Assembly: GCA_018806985.1 (NCBI GenBank)
Contig: JADANN010000302.1
Location: 1,620,001 to 1,684,000 of the forward strand
Origin: Angiostrongylus vasorum
Taxonomy: Eukaryota; Nematoda; Chromadorea; Rhabditida; Metastrongylidae
Reading direction: 5' to 3'
DNA: 64,000 bases
Below are positions 11,705 to 23,629 of this stretch, piece after piece (position 1 is the first letter of the stretch; the number at the start of each line of letters is the position of its first letter). The translations under genes and the position numbers were made by a program. A model generated the notes under the pieces. That model was not told the origin of the DNA. It saw only the letters and a list, made by a program, of their open reading frames with translations, and ran no database searches.

Positions 11705-14700
11705 TTAGTTGACCTGCATCGCCTCAAGATTTCGGTGCACCATTTGCTCTTTAAGGATAAGGTGAGAGACCTAAAATACATAAAATCGCAAGCACCACCC
11801 TGTCATTAAGAACTAAAACATTGCCCATAAATCTTGGAAAATTAACCATTATTATTTTCTGAATATTGAATAGTCAATCTGTCGCAGCTTAAAAAGGTAC
11901 CATTGGAGTGAAACAAGGAGTCGCGAACTGATATAGCAAACAAGAAGTTTTGCAAAGCAGTTTAGAATATGAGCATTTGTAAAAGATATTTTGCCGCTAT
12001 TAGAAAACATGGGAACGTGAAGGTCTGGAAATATGATGAAATAAAAGGGGACCAGAACTCATTTTACACCTCGAATAAGCCAATAACAGACGGTTGTTCA
12101 CATATATAAATACTTAAACTGACACATTTCTAGGACAAGTAACTGGCTGACAACGCTCCCTGTTTGATCACTGAAGCAATTCCCCATAGGATCGAAAAGA
12201 ACTACTGCCTCCCACAAGGGGAAAAAAAAGACTTTGTGATTAAATATCACAAAAGTAACAAATCCAGAAAGAGACCACAGATTGATCAATGACGGCAGTC
12301 GGTGTTTTGTTGGTTTTTAATTAACCTGTATACCTCTCACCATTATGTGAAGCGAAATTAGAACACAAATTTCATATTCGCTTCAACAGACAAGGGTAAA
12401 AACGAGGTTTTTAATGGAACCCGTCTTCAACCATACGCCATTACTAACCTATCAGTGGTTTGACGGGTTGTCATAAAGTTATTTCCCGAATAACATAACC
12501 AAAACAAGATATTTTAAGCGCATACTTTGGGCGAGCACATACAAAACCTGCCTTGTTCAGAGTTTCCGTCAGCTTCTTCACATTGCTTGCCCATTGGTCC
12601 AGTTGTTCCATATTCGCTTTACGAGCTCTCAAGTTTACTACTCGTGATGGACGATGGATCTTAGCGTCACAAACGGCACCAGTGACGATCAAGTTACATA
12701 AGAATGACTCCATGTCCTAAAGCGATACAAAATCATGAACAGAAACTGGCACTACAGAAATCGTCTCAGACTTCAAAATAACTAGTTGAAAGAAGGAAGA
12801 ATAGTACTAGCTGGATACGAAGTGAAAACGTTATTTGAATGGTGAGTATGCATCATAGTGATTCATAATACGATCGACCTTACATTAACTCACATCCAGT
12901 GCTTAAGTTGATTAATTAGGTTACATTAAGAGCACTTACATCAAGTGGGAAGTCAAGCAATTCTGACAATCGATCAAATGTGATCTGTGTGTAGTATTTT
13001 GAAATCACACGCATATTCTGTAACAAGCGACATAATTTAGCAAATACATATTTTGTAATGAAGAGAAACAACATAGACGTTGTAAATACGCCTTGCTATA
13101 TCACTCTAGTTTTTTCCCATAAAGATGTAAAGGCTCACGGCACCAAAACCCACTTATTGACCAGTAACTACTAGTAAAATGATATAGTTGTGATTATGAT
13201 ACGAGACGATGCAAATGACACAACAACCAAGTACTAAAAAATCATTATTCGCCTTTTCTTGCTGCATTGTGGTAACCTACAAACTATTACTGAACCACTT
13301 GGCTGCCCAAATTTGATCCGGCACTTCAAATCAGTTTCAATACAACCGAAGAGAAATTCAAAAATGGCTAAAATTAGTCGTTCACGCACGTGTTCTCCGA
13401 CCCTCATGTGCAAATCCTTCCATCGTTTCTCACCTTCTTTGCCATCAAAAAACCTGGAAAATTGATAGAAAACTCAAAAGGAAATAGATATATAGAACCC
13501 ACAATGCTTCAAAAGTGTCATAGTTTGGGATACTCGAACGGCCCGTCCTCACTAGTTGTGCGGGCCTCAGCATAATCACCATCTTTCAGGGATTTACTGG
13601 TTAAGCCATTGTGGTTCCCTGGAATCCCGAGGACAGCCTGGCCAAAGTCTGCCCCCAGGTCTTCACCACGACAGGTAGTCGCAGCCCTTGTGGATCAGAG
13701 GGAGATTTACCACCATGCGACTTTGTACCAGGACGGTGGTGGATTCTGGTATTGGTTTACTCTTAGCTAGACTTCCTCATGGAAACGCCGGACTCCTTCT
13801 CAGCTTGGAAGACCGTGCCGGTGGGACGAATCCCCCCGCTATACATCGCAGTCCGACACCCAACAACACCTCCCAGCCACGATGAACCGGTAAACCGTTG
13901 GGAGGAGTTTGGGATATACTTTTACGAAAAACTATATCGCCCTCAAAAAGGAAGCTCACCGTCCCATTTGATGACTTTTTCAAGGTTTTCTCATACACTC
14001 TAATGATGACATTCTTCCACGAAATTAATTCCTGGTTGATGAACAAGTCCATCAATGCCTTATAGTCAGGGACAAGTTCCAATTCCCTTAACAAGGCAGT
14101 GCGATTAAGTAAGTCCCATTGTTCATTTGTATGTGGGGCTAGAAGACAATATATAACAGCACACTTCAGTACCTGAAATAGTAGGACTCCTACGCAATAG
14201 CTAACGTTTCTGGAAAAGCTATATTGAAAAAAGACATTGGATAACTGCGGGATGTACAAATACACTTGTTTTTAAAACATATCTGTACAAATACATTCCC
14301 ATTCGCAACTTTACTGGTTTTCCAACGACCGAAGACACACGTCAGCCCCCGCAGAGGGTAACAACTAAGTTCGATCCCTAGCGCAGACATCTGCTATCCG
14401 GAGTTTTGCAAATATCTCAGCATTATTGTAAATATAACACTACTAAGAATAGAATATTATAAAAATTACAGAAAACATATATGTATACGTGAACTACATA
14501 TGTACTTACATGTACATATAATATATCTGTATACACATATGTAAATGTGCATATACATATATGAACTACCGTGTACTTACGGAATGTACATATACACACA
14601 TATATATACAAATGTAAACTACTTATAAACTAACAGATTACCATTCGAGCTTTTTCAGTGTCTGCCGCAATCTTAGGTGTATCAAATAACGCCCTAAAAT

Positions 14701-17003
14701 CAAAGCATTCCAAAACGAAAATTTCGGAGGCATTAGAAAGATAAAAGAATGGCAAGGAAGATGACCTGTAATGTCTGCATACATCCAAGTATTTCGAATC
14801 ATGTAATCCAATGGTTATCATTAGATTATAGAAGCGTATCTTCAGATCTTGAATCTAAACCACACATATGTCTCAATACAAGATCAAAATCCGAAAAACG
14901 AGGAAGTTGGAACATATACTTAGTGCTGTAACAACCTCATCTTTGTCACTACTGAAGAACTTTGTGCTGATTTTGTTTGAGATGATTGCAGCTCTTATAT
15001 AATCGCCACGTGCTAAGGACAATCGCATTTGTTCTAGCAGAAATTCCACCTGAAATACTCAAATTTTGCTCCAGCGCTACCATTGAATTCTATGGTAGAA
15101 ACCTGTAAAAGATATCTACCTTCTCTTTGATCTCCATAGAACCATACGTCTCGACTTGCAACTCCAAAATAAGGTTTGTTGCTTCTTCAATTTTACCTTC
15201 GCTTTCAAGCTTCTTGACCACTAAAGAAGTAAGACGAGCCCGTTCAACTTCAACATAAATCTGAAAGGCCATATAGAAAGAGTTTACGTACGTACACACC
15301 AGTATTTAGAATTCGACATGAGTTGACTTCCTATCACACTCTGGCAGGGCGGATTTGCCGACATGAATTGACCAAAATTCGCAGCAAATATGCATCATGC
15401 TGCGCACCTGTCAAATGGTATTACACGTGGAGTGTGAAGCGTAAAGGGTTCACCTTTGATTAATGTCTGGGGGGTGCGTCATGCATTGGACTTCATCAAG
15501 CATCGTAGAGGGGTGACCGTTTATCCCGTATACAATGGTTTTCGGTGACCCCCGATGGATCAAGTACGCGTTTTTATCCTTCCAGACAACTCTGGTATCA
15601 ATTTAGCTGCCCTGAAGAGGTGGAAGGCATTGTGCGGCTAGTGTCGAACTAGCGACGGGTCCACTAGGTACTGCAGTGCACCTCTTACACGGCGCTATCC
15701 CCGTCGGGCTCTCACTGCTGGGAATCATAGTGTAGGATTTAAAGTGAAAACCATAAAATATTTTCAACATTCGCACTGAAATAAAACCTTTCCAGCGGTA
15801 ACAGTACGAAGAGTATCAACAAGCTTCATTTTCAACTCCTCATTTGGCATCTTCTTCACCATTTCACAGGCGTCTCGGATCTATAAGTACTAGATTTACA
15901 AAAAATAAACGGTCTCCGCGGCAGTAATAAATTTCATTGTTCATTTGACGATGAACGTTTCAAGATCATGGTTTTTTATAACAAATGCTGACATGAATGC
16001 ATAGAGCGTACAATATGAAAATACAATATTTAAGAAGAAGCTCACCATTTTCGCTATGGCCATCTTTATAATCAGTCTTTTCTTTGACAGTGTAAGAATA
16101 GTATCATTAAGAAGATCCCATTTTTTTCCATCAAAACACAACTTCACCTGGAAATTCACGATGCACCTTGCCATCGAACGGAGGACAAGCCCCGTCTAAG
16201 TAGAATTACACAAGACATGTGTTGAAATGACGTACCATGTGCTGAACAATTCTTGTGTTGCTCTTTCATATCCGAACCAAGACGTGACAATTTCTCGAGA
16301 TTAGTTAGTGAATCCAACGCTCCAGCAACATCTCCCTTCTAAGGAAAACCCATAGGATGACAAGAAATACAAAGTAATCCAGCATCAAACATATTTCTGG
16401 GAGGAATATTTTACCGCAGCGATGGCATCTGCCTTTGGAATGGCCTCATCAACCTGACTGGTATAGTCGACGTCCATCTTGAAAAGGCGACCATCGCCCA
16501 CCTAAAGATATCGTAAAAATCACTGCTTTGATACGTTTGCTAGCGGAAAAAAAAGTAAAAAAATTATATTCCTATAGAAACTGGCACAAACTTTGTGAAA
16601 AAATCGTTGGTAAATCCAAAAAAGCGAAGTAAAAGAATAGGGAAAGACGAACATAAGATAAACAGAAACAATACCAAACGTCACACTTCGTTTGACCGAT
16701 TTGTTCATGGTCTCGTACCATTATTATCAACAGGATCAACGTCCAACAGTCTCAATGGACGTATAGAGCCACTAACTAGAGCCCACACTAACCAGTAATT
16801 AGCAGTAGAAGTAAGAGCAACTTTCCAACTAGGCGTAGACTTTCGTGATCTTCACCTTCTCGGCTTTTTCTTCTTAACGTCAAGTACCTTATATAGAATA
16901 CTTTAGAATGGAATACCTGAGCTGCCAGATGAGCCATGAGTTCCTGATCAGATCGTGGCCCAGCTTTGACTGGGTCAACTTTGATGGTATTCTCGTCATC
17001 CAT
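11705..17003 (-). CDS. rpn-5: 26S proteasome non-ATPase regulatory subunit RPN5 (PSMD12), 14 exons
   Basis: Lid subunit of the 26S proteasome (PCI-domain scaffold). Exons on the minus strand: 17003-16917, 16501-16415, 16338-16236, 16147-16046, 15880-15788, 15260-15120, 15049-14936, 14854-14766, 14693-14642, 14172-13960, 13453-13390, 13017-12940, 12716-12552, 11770-11705. Family hallmarks seen: [78 protein letters not shown] and the C-terminal [14 protein letters not shown]. About 483 residues, close to the human protein (about 456). Introns are AG-ended with GT donors except intron 13, which needs a GC donor (GCAGGT). Exons 3 (103 nt) and 11 (64 nt) each carry one base too many for the frame; both look like single-base insertions, in exon 11 in a T run. 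The start ATG follows a TTCAG one base upstream, consistent with SL trans-splicing. Introns 5, 9 and 10 hold repeats. The order of conserved blocks leaves little doubt about identity; whether the copy is functional is less sure. Confidence 0.93.
13525..13885 (-). repeat. R1 interspersed repeat in rpn-5 intron 10
   Basis: Minus-strand copy, nearly full length, beginning next to CGAACGGCCCGTCCTCACTA and ending at the CCTCCCAGCCACGATG block. It creates a spurious long frame fused to exon 10. Confidence 0.75.
14330..14440 (+). repeat. tRNA-like SINE family B, 3' part, in rpn-5 intron 9
   Basis: Box-B-like AGTTCGATCCCTAGCGC (14370-14386) followed by GAGTTTTGCAAATATCTCAGC, the latter shared (inverted) with 31437-31460 and with 29690-29712. 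Confidence 0.45.
14478..14615. repeat. AT-rich low-complexity tract
   Basis: Dominated by ACATATATGTATAC-like words in rpn-5 intron 9. Confidence 0.6.
15330..15735 (-). repeat. SINE family A, diverged copy in rpn-5 intron 5
   Basis: Shares CATGCATTGGACTTCATCAAGCATCG-like order (in pieces), ACAACTCTGGTATCAATTTA and the GTGGAAGGC block with the better copies at 23155 and 30112. Confidence 0.5.
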
Positions 17004-17681
17004 TCTGAACCAAAATCCATTAGGAAAACAAAAAAAACCGCTAAAGCAATACATAAGCACCACGACAACATAAAAAAAAACATAAAAAAATAAGGCGGCG
17101 ATGACCAACATGATATGCGAAACGGACATATTTAAAGGGACAGAATGTCCGAACCACAATGATCATATCCTTTAAGGTTTCCGTTAACTCGTCTTTCAGT
17201 TTGCTTGGCACTACCAGAATTGATTTTTTGTCGTACTGGAGTGTTATAGGGACGAGTGCTTTGGACGAGATACTCCACATACTGGAAGAAAAGGGCGGGA
17301 TGTCTGTTCGCAATTGAATTTCAGTGTCCAGAATCTGTGGTAGTAGTGGTAGCAGTAGTGGCAGTAGTCAGCAGAGTAGGAAGTTTCCCTCTGTTTCTTC
17401 ATGTTCTGCTCGCTGCTTCTTATTGTTTAGATTGTGCACAATTTTTTGTCCCCACTGTTTTCCTGACTTATGAGCTGCCATGAATTTCTCGAGAAACTTC
17501 ACTTATAACTCGACATTATAGCACTTGAATGGGGGGTTTTCCTTCATCATTACTTATTTTCTTGACTGTTTTAGACTTCGTTGACCATATGGAGTGCCAT
17601 TTCTGTCAAAGGAGTCATTGAAAATCTCTTGTTTCACCCGGTTATCACAGTTTTGTAAAGGCCTTTGAATTTTAGGAATTT
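17004..17681. promoter_or_regulatory. Divergent intergenic region between rpn-5 and ASF1
   Basis: About 680 bp separates the two start codons and presumably holds both promoters. On the minus strand a strong acceptor (polypyrimidine then CCAG) ends at about 17285 and is followed one base later by ATG and an open frame containing LVPITLQYDKKSILVV and SKLKDELTETLKDM; a second frame of the same stretch is also open. It could be a short 5' exon of the rpn-5 transcription unit, or chance. I do not recognise the peptide. A GTAGTAGTG-like trinucleotide run lies near 17338-17370. Confidence 0.4.
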
Positions 17682-20600
17682 ATGGCGTCACGCGTTAATA
17701 TTTGCTCTGTAAATATTCTGGATAATCCGTCAACATTCATCTCGCAGTTCAAGCTCGAAATCACTTTCGAAGTTTTCGAATATCTACCTCATGGTGAGTG
17801 CGACCTATTCTGTAAGGAGAGACGGATGTGAGAAAGTGGTCTTTTGCTACAGTAGTATTAAAGCATGCTTGCTATGAAAAGAAAGCAGTTCAATTGTTCT
17901 AAGCAGTAGAGTTTGAAACAGACGATTTCGTCAGTGTAGACAGATATCGTTAATAAATGGGTAAAGGATGAGTACTCACGTTTTCCTCTTTCGCGACATT
18001 TATAAGTGAGGGGATATTCTACTTCTAGAGAATGAAGCTTAAGACAAAATGAGGTAGAATTACTTTAATCAGCAATGAGAGATCATGTTAAATGGGGATT
18101 TGTTGGTTTAACTTGTCTTTACAAAGATTCAGACTCTTAGAATTGATAAGGCGTTAGTTGCAGATATCTTTTTTCGAGTATCTTAAGTACTTGACATGTT
18201 TCCGTACGCTTTCTGGTTCTTCTCCACGAACCAGTGTTTTCAGGTTTAAGTGCAACTTCTTCTAGATTGTTCTTCTCATTAATCTGTGATTTAAATGAGA
18301 CTAGTTAGGCAGTAATATTGTAATTCCAGTCGTGTCATCTATTAAGTCATGTCTATATCACACACTAGGTCACTTACATATCGAGATTACCATTCTTATG
18401 AGTTGTGCAGGCAACGCACAATTCCTGTCCCAATAGTGTCCTCCTGATTGTGCAATTTTTATATGATTGGATACTTTGATACTTGGATGGCTCGACTGAA
18501 CGGTTGTGCCGGCCCCAGCATAGTTTCCACTTTTTAGGAGTTTTGCCAGGTTAACATTGTGGTTCCCTGGAGTCCCGAGTTCGACCTGGCTAAAGGCTGC
18601 CTCAGGACGTCATCACCACAGGTAGTCGCCGCCCGTACGGATCAGATGAAGATTTGCTGCCATGCGAATAGTTTGGTACTAGGACAGTGGTGGATCCTCG
18701 TATTGGTTGACTCTTAACTGGGCTTCCTGGTAGAAACTACGGGCTGCTTCTCCTTTTGGGAGGCGCTGCTGGGGGGATGAATCCCCAGAAGTATGTAACA
18801 GCCCGACACCCAAGAACACCTCCCATCCATGATGTGTCGGTAAACCGTTGGGAGGGCAACTGAGGGCAATTATTACATAGCCATGTGTATAGCAGTTATA
18901 GTGAAGGTTCTTTTCAATAGTTTGTTGTTTTGTAAAAAAAAAGTCCAGTTGTCTACCATCATACTTCATTTTTCAGATCTTTTTTATATGCAGATAATAT
19001 GGATAATATAGATATGCACTTTGAACTGAAAGTTTAAAGCTTAGAGCAGGTATTATTTTCGCATCATATGGTTCTTAGATCATCTATCATCAGATCAGAG
19101 ATCTGTATATATAGATCACATATGTATATGTAGAGATCACATAATCATCTGAGGATTACTATGAATATGAGAGAATATGAGTTTCTGGAGCAAATAAAAG
19201 TCGCCGCAATCCTGTCGTCCGATAGATGTTGCTGGCTCTTGGTGGTCTTGTTTGTGGATCCATGGAAGGTCAGGCAAAGAAGTGGCAAATGGTTGAGCTC
19301 AGGGTTTTAAAGTGGTTATTTACAACGGCTACAGTTCAAGTACGAAAGGTCGCCACAAATTCCTCGAAATCGAAGGATTCTGCAACTACTAGCGCCTTAG
19401 GGAATACTTGTCTTAGCAAGTTCTAAATATGTATAGAAATTTCCTGAAAGAACCAACTGTGCTGTTCCCATTATTAAGTATTTGTCGAAACTCGTACCAA
19501 TTTGTGTACGCTAATTAGTTCTATTAGATCTCGAGTGGGAGCTAGTGTATGTTGGCTCGGCGAAATCAAGCTCGTATGATCAACTGCTCGACTCAGCCTT
19601 GGTGGGTCCAGTTCCGGAGGGTCGCCACAAGTTTGTTTTTGCGGTTGATGCTCCAGATCCGTCGAAGATTCCAGTACAAGATCTTGTCGGTGTAACAGTG
19701 CTGCTACTTAGATGCAAGTATAATGGTCAAGATTTTATCAACTTGGGATGGTTTGTATCAAATGATTATGAAGACCTTGAATTGAAGGAAAACCCTCCTG
19801 CGAAACCGTTGATCGAGAAGGTATGAGGCATTCTTGGGAAATAAATGAAGCCTATGACCTTTCTTGTTGTGGAATGAGAAGATTGGTTGCTATTTCGAAC
19901 TATAAGTTGTCAGTGGTACTTATCTGTTTTGAAGTGTTTCATAAGGCTGGGAAATGGTTTTGGTTTATCTGTTTCTCGGTTGTTTTCCTGCATATCTCAA
20001 TTGTCGTCTAGTTTGTTTTTCTATGTTAAAGTACATTTTAGTTGATCCGTACCGTGCAAACAGATGATCTACGAGTAACATCCTTTCCAATAAAGTGGGA
20101 TGAAAACCAGCCTGATGAGTATCCGCCTGAGCCGGACCAAGAAGAAATTGAAGAATCAAACCTTTTACCAATAGAAGACATTGAAGATGATGCGTACGAC
20201 AAGCAAGAGGACGAGGTGTTAATTTTTCTCACCATTGAGAACCTCTTAAAACCATGTACACTAGTGTTGACCATTTTTAAACAAGTTTTTCGTTTTAAGA
20301 GAGCAAGTGAATTCTCTCTAACTCGTGTTGCTCTTTGCCTTCTTTTTCGACGTTTCCTTCCTTTACTTTCTGTATGCAATCGATTGCTTGGGTTTCTAGG
20401 GGTACGCTGTTGCTTGCGTGAAAGGTACGGAGATTGTCCGAAATGAGCTAGTGTGTTCCGTTAGTGTGCTACCATTTTTTGAACGCATTTGTAAGGCATA
20501 ATCAACTGGAATTGTAGCTGCTATCACTTTTTGGAAATCAGGACATGGGTAAATTTGAGTCTCAAATACTACTATAGACATTTTTTGGACACTTTCGCAG

Positions 20601-21749
20601 CGTATTTTCGATGCGTTCGGCAAAATCTTCTGACTGACTAAATGAAGGAAGAAGCATGTTTACTTAAGCTATAGAGAAATAACAATACACATACTTCCTT
20701 GTTTACGTTTCTAATGAACGAAGAATGGACGTTAACTGGTCGCTTGAAGACCAGACCGATGAAATTGTTGTAACATTCGATGGCTTGCTATTCTTTAGAC
20801 TGTTTTTTAGGGGAGCACAGGGAATTCCTTTTTGTCTTCAGCGCCTAAAGTTTCATCCTATGCACTTTGAATGAATAGTCGGTCGTTCACGAAATTCACT
20901 TTGTGTTTTAGAATAATTCGGGCCTGCAAAGTTCGATCTCTAACCAGAAATTCTTTGTTGTTTGCTGTGTGATCGCTGTTATGAATCCTATTGTAATATC
21001 GAGTGGTTACATTTTAAAAAAAGAGGAAGAAGCGTAGAAATGGTGTACAGAACACGTGATACAGGTACGAATGGGTGGCGGAACCGCTGTTGCATCAGTG
21101 ATGATTTTTTGTCATCATACACAAGATGGAAAATGTTTTAAAGAGAGCGAAAAGTGCGCTAATCAATTTATACAATACAGAGAAAATAAAAAGTATGGAT
21201 AGAAAAACTGAATTTTAGAGGGAGGGGTACAACGAGGTGGATTACTTTTCGACAGGCGGGGTACACCACACCTAACGAAACTTTTTCTAACTTTGGTTGG
21301 ACGTCGTCGCACATGAGCTACGACGAGAACTGGTTGCGTTCATTCGTTTGCTAATTCAGATATTCAGGAAGAAGCAGAGGAGAATGTGGGGAGCACGGTA
21401 GATTTGGAAGAATATGCGGATAATGATGAACCTGAGGATATTGAACATGAAGAAGAGTCGGACGCTTTAGAAGGAGATGAGAAAAGAGTTGAAGATGGCA
21501 CAACTAAGATATCTGGTAAGTACAGTATTATAGTTATCCATATTATGACCAAACTGGCAAACTTTCATTCTCTATTTGAAAGATTTAGAGGATACAGAGA
21601 TGTTTGAAGACATAACGGACGCTGTGACAAACACTTCACCTTTGGAAAATGTCAAGGATGAGATTATGATAAAAGACGATAAAGTGGATCTGAGAGAAGT
21701 CGGTGATGCCCCTTTCTCGGACGTCACCAATGAGGCTCAAGTTGCTTAG
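17682..21749 (+). CDS. ASF1: Histone chaperone ASF1, 5 exons
   Basis: Nuclear chaperone that binds the H3-H4 dimer and hands it to the replication- and transcription-coupled deposition machinery. Exons 17682-17793, 19528-19820, 20042-20215, 21368-21515, 21583-21749 join without any frame conflict to a protein of 297 residues. The N-terminal ~155 residues follow the ASF1 immunoglobulin-like core: VNILDNPSTF, FKLEITFEVFE, DLEWELVYVGSA, LVGPVPEGRHKFVF, VGVTVLLL, ELKENPPAKP and RVTSFPIKW. The rest is a long, very acidic tail (runs of Glu/Asp), as in yeast and many invertebrate ASF1 proteins. All introns are GT-AG; the exon 3 donor (GTGTTA) is the weakest. A TTTTAG lies six bases before the ATG, a candidate trans-splice acceptor. 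Intron 1 contains an R1 repeat copy. C. elegans has two paralogues (unc-85, asfl-1); I cannot say which one this corresponds to. Confidence 0.95.
18470..18858 (-). repeat. R1 interspersed repeat in ASF1 intron 1
   Basis: Near full-length minus copy, from GATACTTGGATGGCTCGACT to CCTCCCATCCATGATG; same internal blocks as 13525-13885. Confidence 0.75.
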
Positions 21750-22459
21750 TAGATCGATCTATTTCGTTTTGCCCGTGGCTCATCTTGGTATATAAGTTGC
21801 CGCTCATGTGGGATTATTCTTTGACGATGTTTTTCTCACTTTTTGCCAATTGGGTTTACCTGTATGTTTTACCTCGGAGTTTCTAGTTTACATGCTGCCC
21901 TTTGTTGTTTTTAGACGACTCATTTTTAAAAATTTACTAAATGATTGCAACAGAACATTGACATCCTAGAACATAGCGTTATGGAAAATATTTATTATTA
22001 TGACACTAAGATTTGTGATGAGCTTCATTTTTCACTGCTCATACCAGATTTTCTTTTAATAAGACGTTTTGGTTAGTTATTTTTGGTATGGCTGATTCTT
22101 CCCCTTTTTCTTTTGATAGCTCTTATGTTAGTATTTAAGGATCTCGACTGTACTTTTCAATGGCGTCGTTTTTTCTGCCAGTAGGTGTCCGCGCTAAATC
22201 ATAACCTCGTCGACAACTCAGATTTGTTGAAATATTGTCAATTTGAGACTCATTTGATTTCAATATGCGTCGTTTAACAGTTATATAACGATTTGTCCCG
22301 ATATTGGGTTGGACTATTTTGGTCGAGGTGGCTGTCTGTTTTGATTATTTCTTCGTCGTATTTTTAACTTAATTTCCATAAAACGAATTAATCGGCTTTG
22401 TGTGCAAGTGAGTAAACAATAATTTATGTTACAGCACTGGAAATATATTACAAAATTAA
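21750..22459. other. ASF1 downstream region
   Basis: Presumed ASF1 3' UTR and AT-rich spacer; no gene or repeat recognised. Confidence 0.4.
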
Positions 22460-22690
22460 CTAGGGGTCCATAACGATGCAAATGTCTTTTTCGTTGAAAT
22501 CGGAGAACTTGGATGGTCCTTCATTGCACTTAACCGCTAAGCTCGTACTCTTGTTGTTCTTTGTAATTTCTGATTTCTTGACACCACTGCTGTTTATTAT
22601 CTTCAGCCTTCTTCGATACTGTCGAGTTTTGACCCTAAACATTTTTGTTGCTTTACGTATTTCACGTACTATTGATGGTCGCTTAAAACT
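22460..22690 (-). CDS. Possible C-terminal exon of an unrecognised gene
   Basis: An open minus-strand frame ending in a stop at 22460-22462, basic and Lys/Ser-rich, containing TKMFRVKTRQYRRRLKI, SGVKKSEITKNN and the terminal KDICIVMDP. Composition is unlike the AT-random frames around it. An acceptor-like AG precedes it near 22690, where an old SINE copy begins, so upstream exons may be displaced. It would be convergent with ASF1. I do not recognise a family; it could be chance. Confidence 0.3.
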   Translation of the reverse strand, partial: SFKRPSIVREIRKATKMFRVKTRQYRRRLKIINSSGVKKSEITKNNKSTSLAVKCNEGPSKFSDFNEKDICIVMDP

Positions 22691-22995
22691 GGATGCACTA
22701 TGTAGTGCTGTGGATCTATGTAGGGTGGGTGATGCACAGTGGTTAGAGGTGCGTAGCACTTTGCATTGGATCTATAGTTAGTTGGATGCTGGTGCTCCAG
22801 ACTCACGAGGTTCTTCCTTCCCGGGCTGGCAAATTGGTACCGGGTTTGTCTGGGAAGATCAACACTAACTTGAGGCATCGATAGGCCAGCGCAGGTCATT
22901 TGCAGGGTAGACATGCATTCATTCAGTTCTAATGACATTTGATGAAGTGGGATGCACAGCGCACCTCTCAAGGATTGATGAACACCGAACGTTCT
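22691..22995 (+). repeat. SINE family A, diverged copy
   Basis: Plus orientation: GCACAGTGGTTAGAGGTGC stands where the pol III box A lies in better copies; followed by GGCAAATTGGTACC, TCTGGGA and CTCAAGGATTGATGA blocks. Confidence 0.55.
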
Positions 22996-23154
22996 AACCG
23001 TTATTCTTTACAAATTTACACATTGTTCCTCAAAAAAGTGGCGTGATTAGTGATTGGACGCCTAAAAATCTGCTAATCTGATTTGGGTACAGGTTGGCTA
23101 CCGTATATTGTCACTGGAGCTTATATCCATATTGTTGACGTGACCACTTAAGAT

Positions 23155-23445
23155 AAAAAAAAGGATAAAGCATTCGGCATTAATCAATTCGTGAGAGACG
23201 CACCATGCATTTCTCTTCATTACTGATCGTTGGAGGTGATTGAATGCATATTCGGTCTTTACAATGACTCGCAGTGGTCAAACGATGTGTCGAGCCAGTG
23301 TTGGTGTCCTCCCAGACAAGTCTGGTACCAATTTGCCAACACCGGATGCATAGAAGGCTTGATGGGCCATCGGCGCGGGTACAGATTCCACGCGTGTGTT
23401 GCAGGGCGCCTCCGACCACTGGGCCACACGCCCTTAGGGATCCGT
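23155..23445 (-). repeat. tRNA-derived SINE family A, good copy
   Basis: Full-length minus copy: GGATAAAGC near 23162, GTCTGGTACCAATTTGCC in the middle, and at its tRNA-like end CGCCTCCGACCACTGGGCC (reverse of box A) preceded by the box B equivalent near 23385. Confidence 0.7.
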
Positions 23446-23629
23446 GAGTATTCCGTCAGTGGTGTTTAGTTGTCTGTTTTACTCCCGACAACATCAATTT
23501 GTTAATTCCAATGGATATGATAACAGTTATGACCACTTATCCAGTGTTCCAGTAAGACTCAGGGATGCTCTATTCTCAGTTTTGAGCCAAAACTAAACTG
23601 ATGTATATGTGTTGATGTGTTGGATTCTA

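Noticed and set aside
12548..12552. Ordinary GT donor (CAG|GTTTTG) for the penultimate rpn-5 exon
   Set aside because: It puts the well-conserved last exon out of frame; the GC donor is required.
13777..14265. 162-codon minus frame as a separate protein
   Set aside because: It is rpn-5 exon 10 read through its donor into an R1 repeat.
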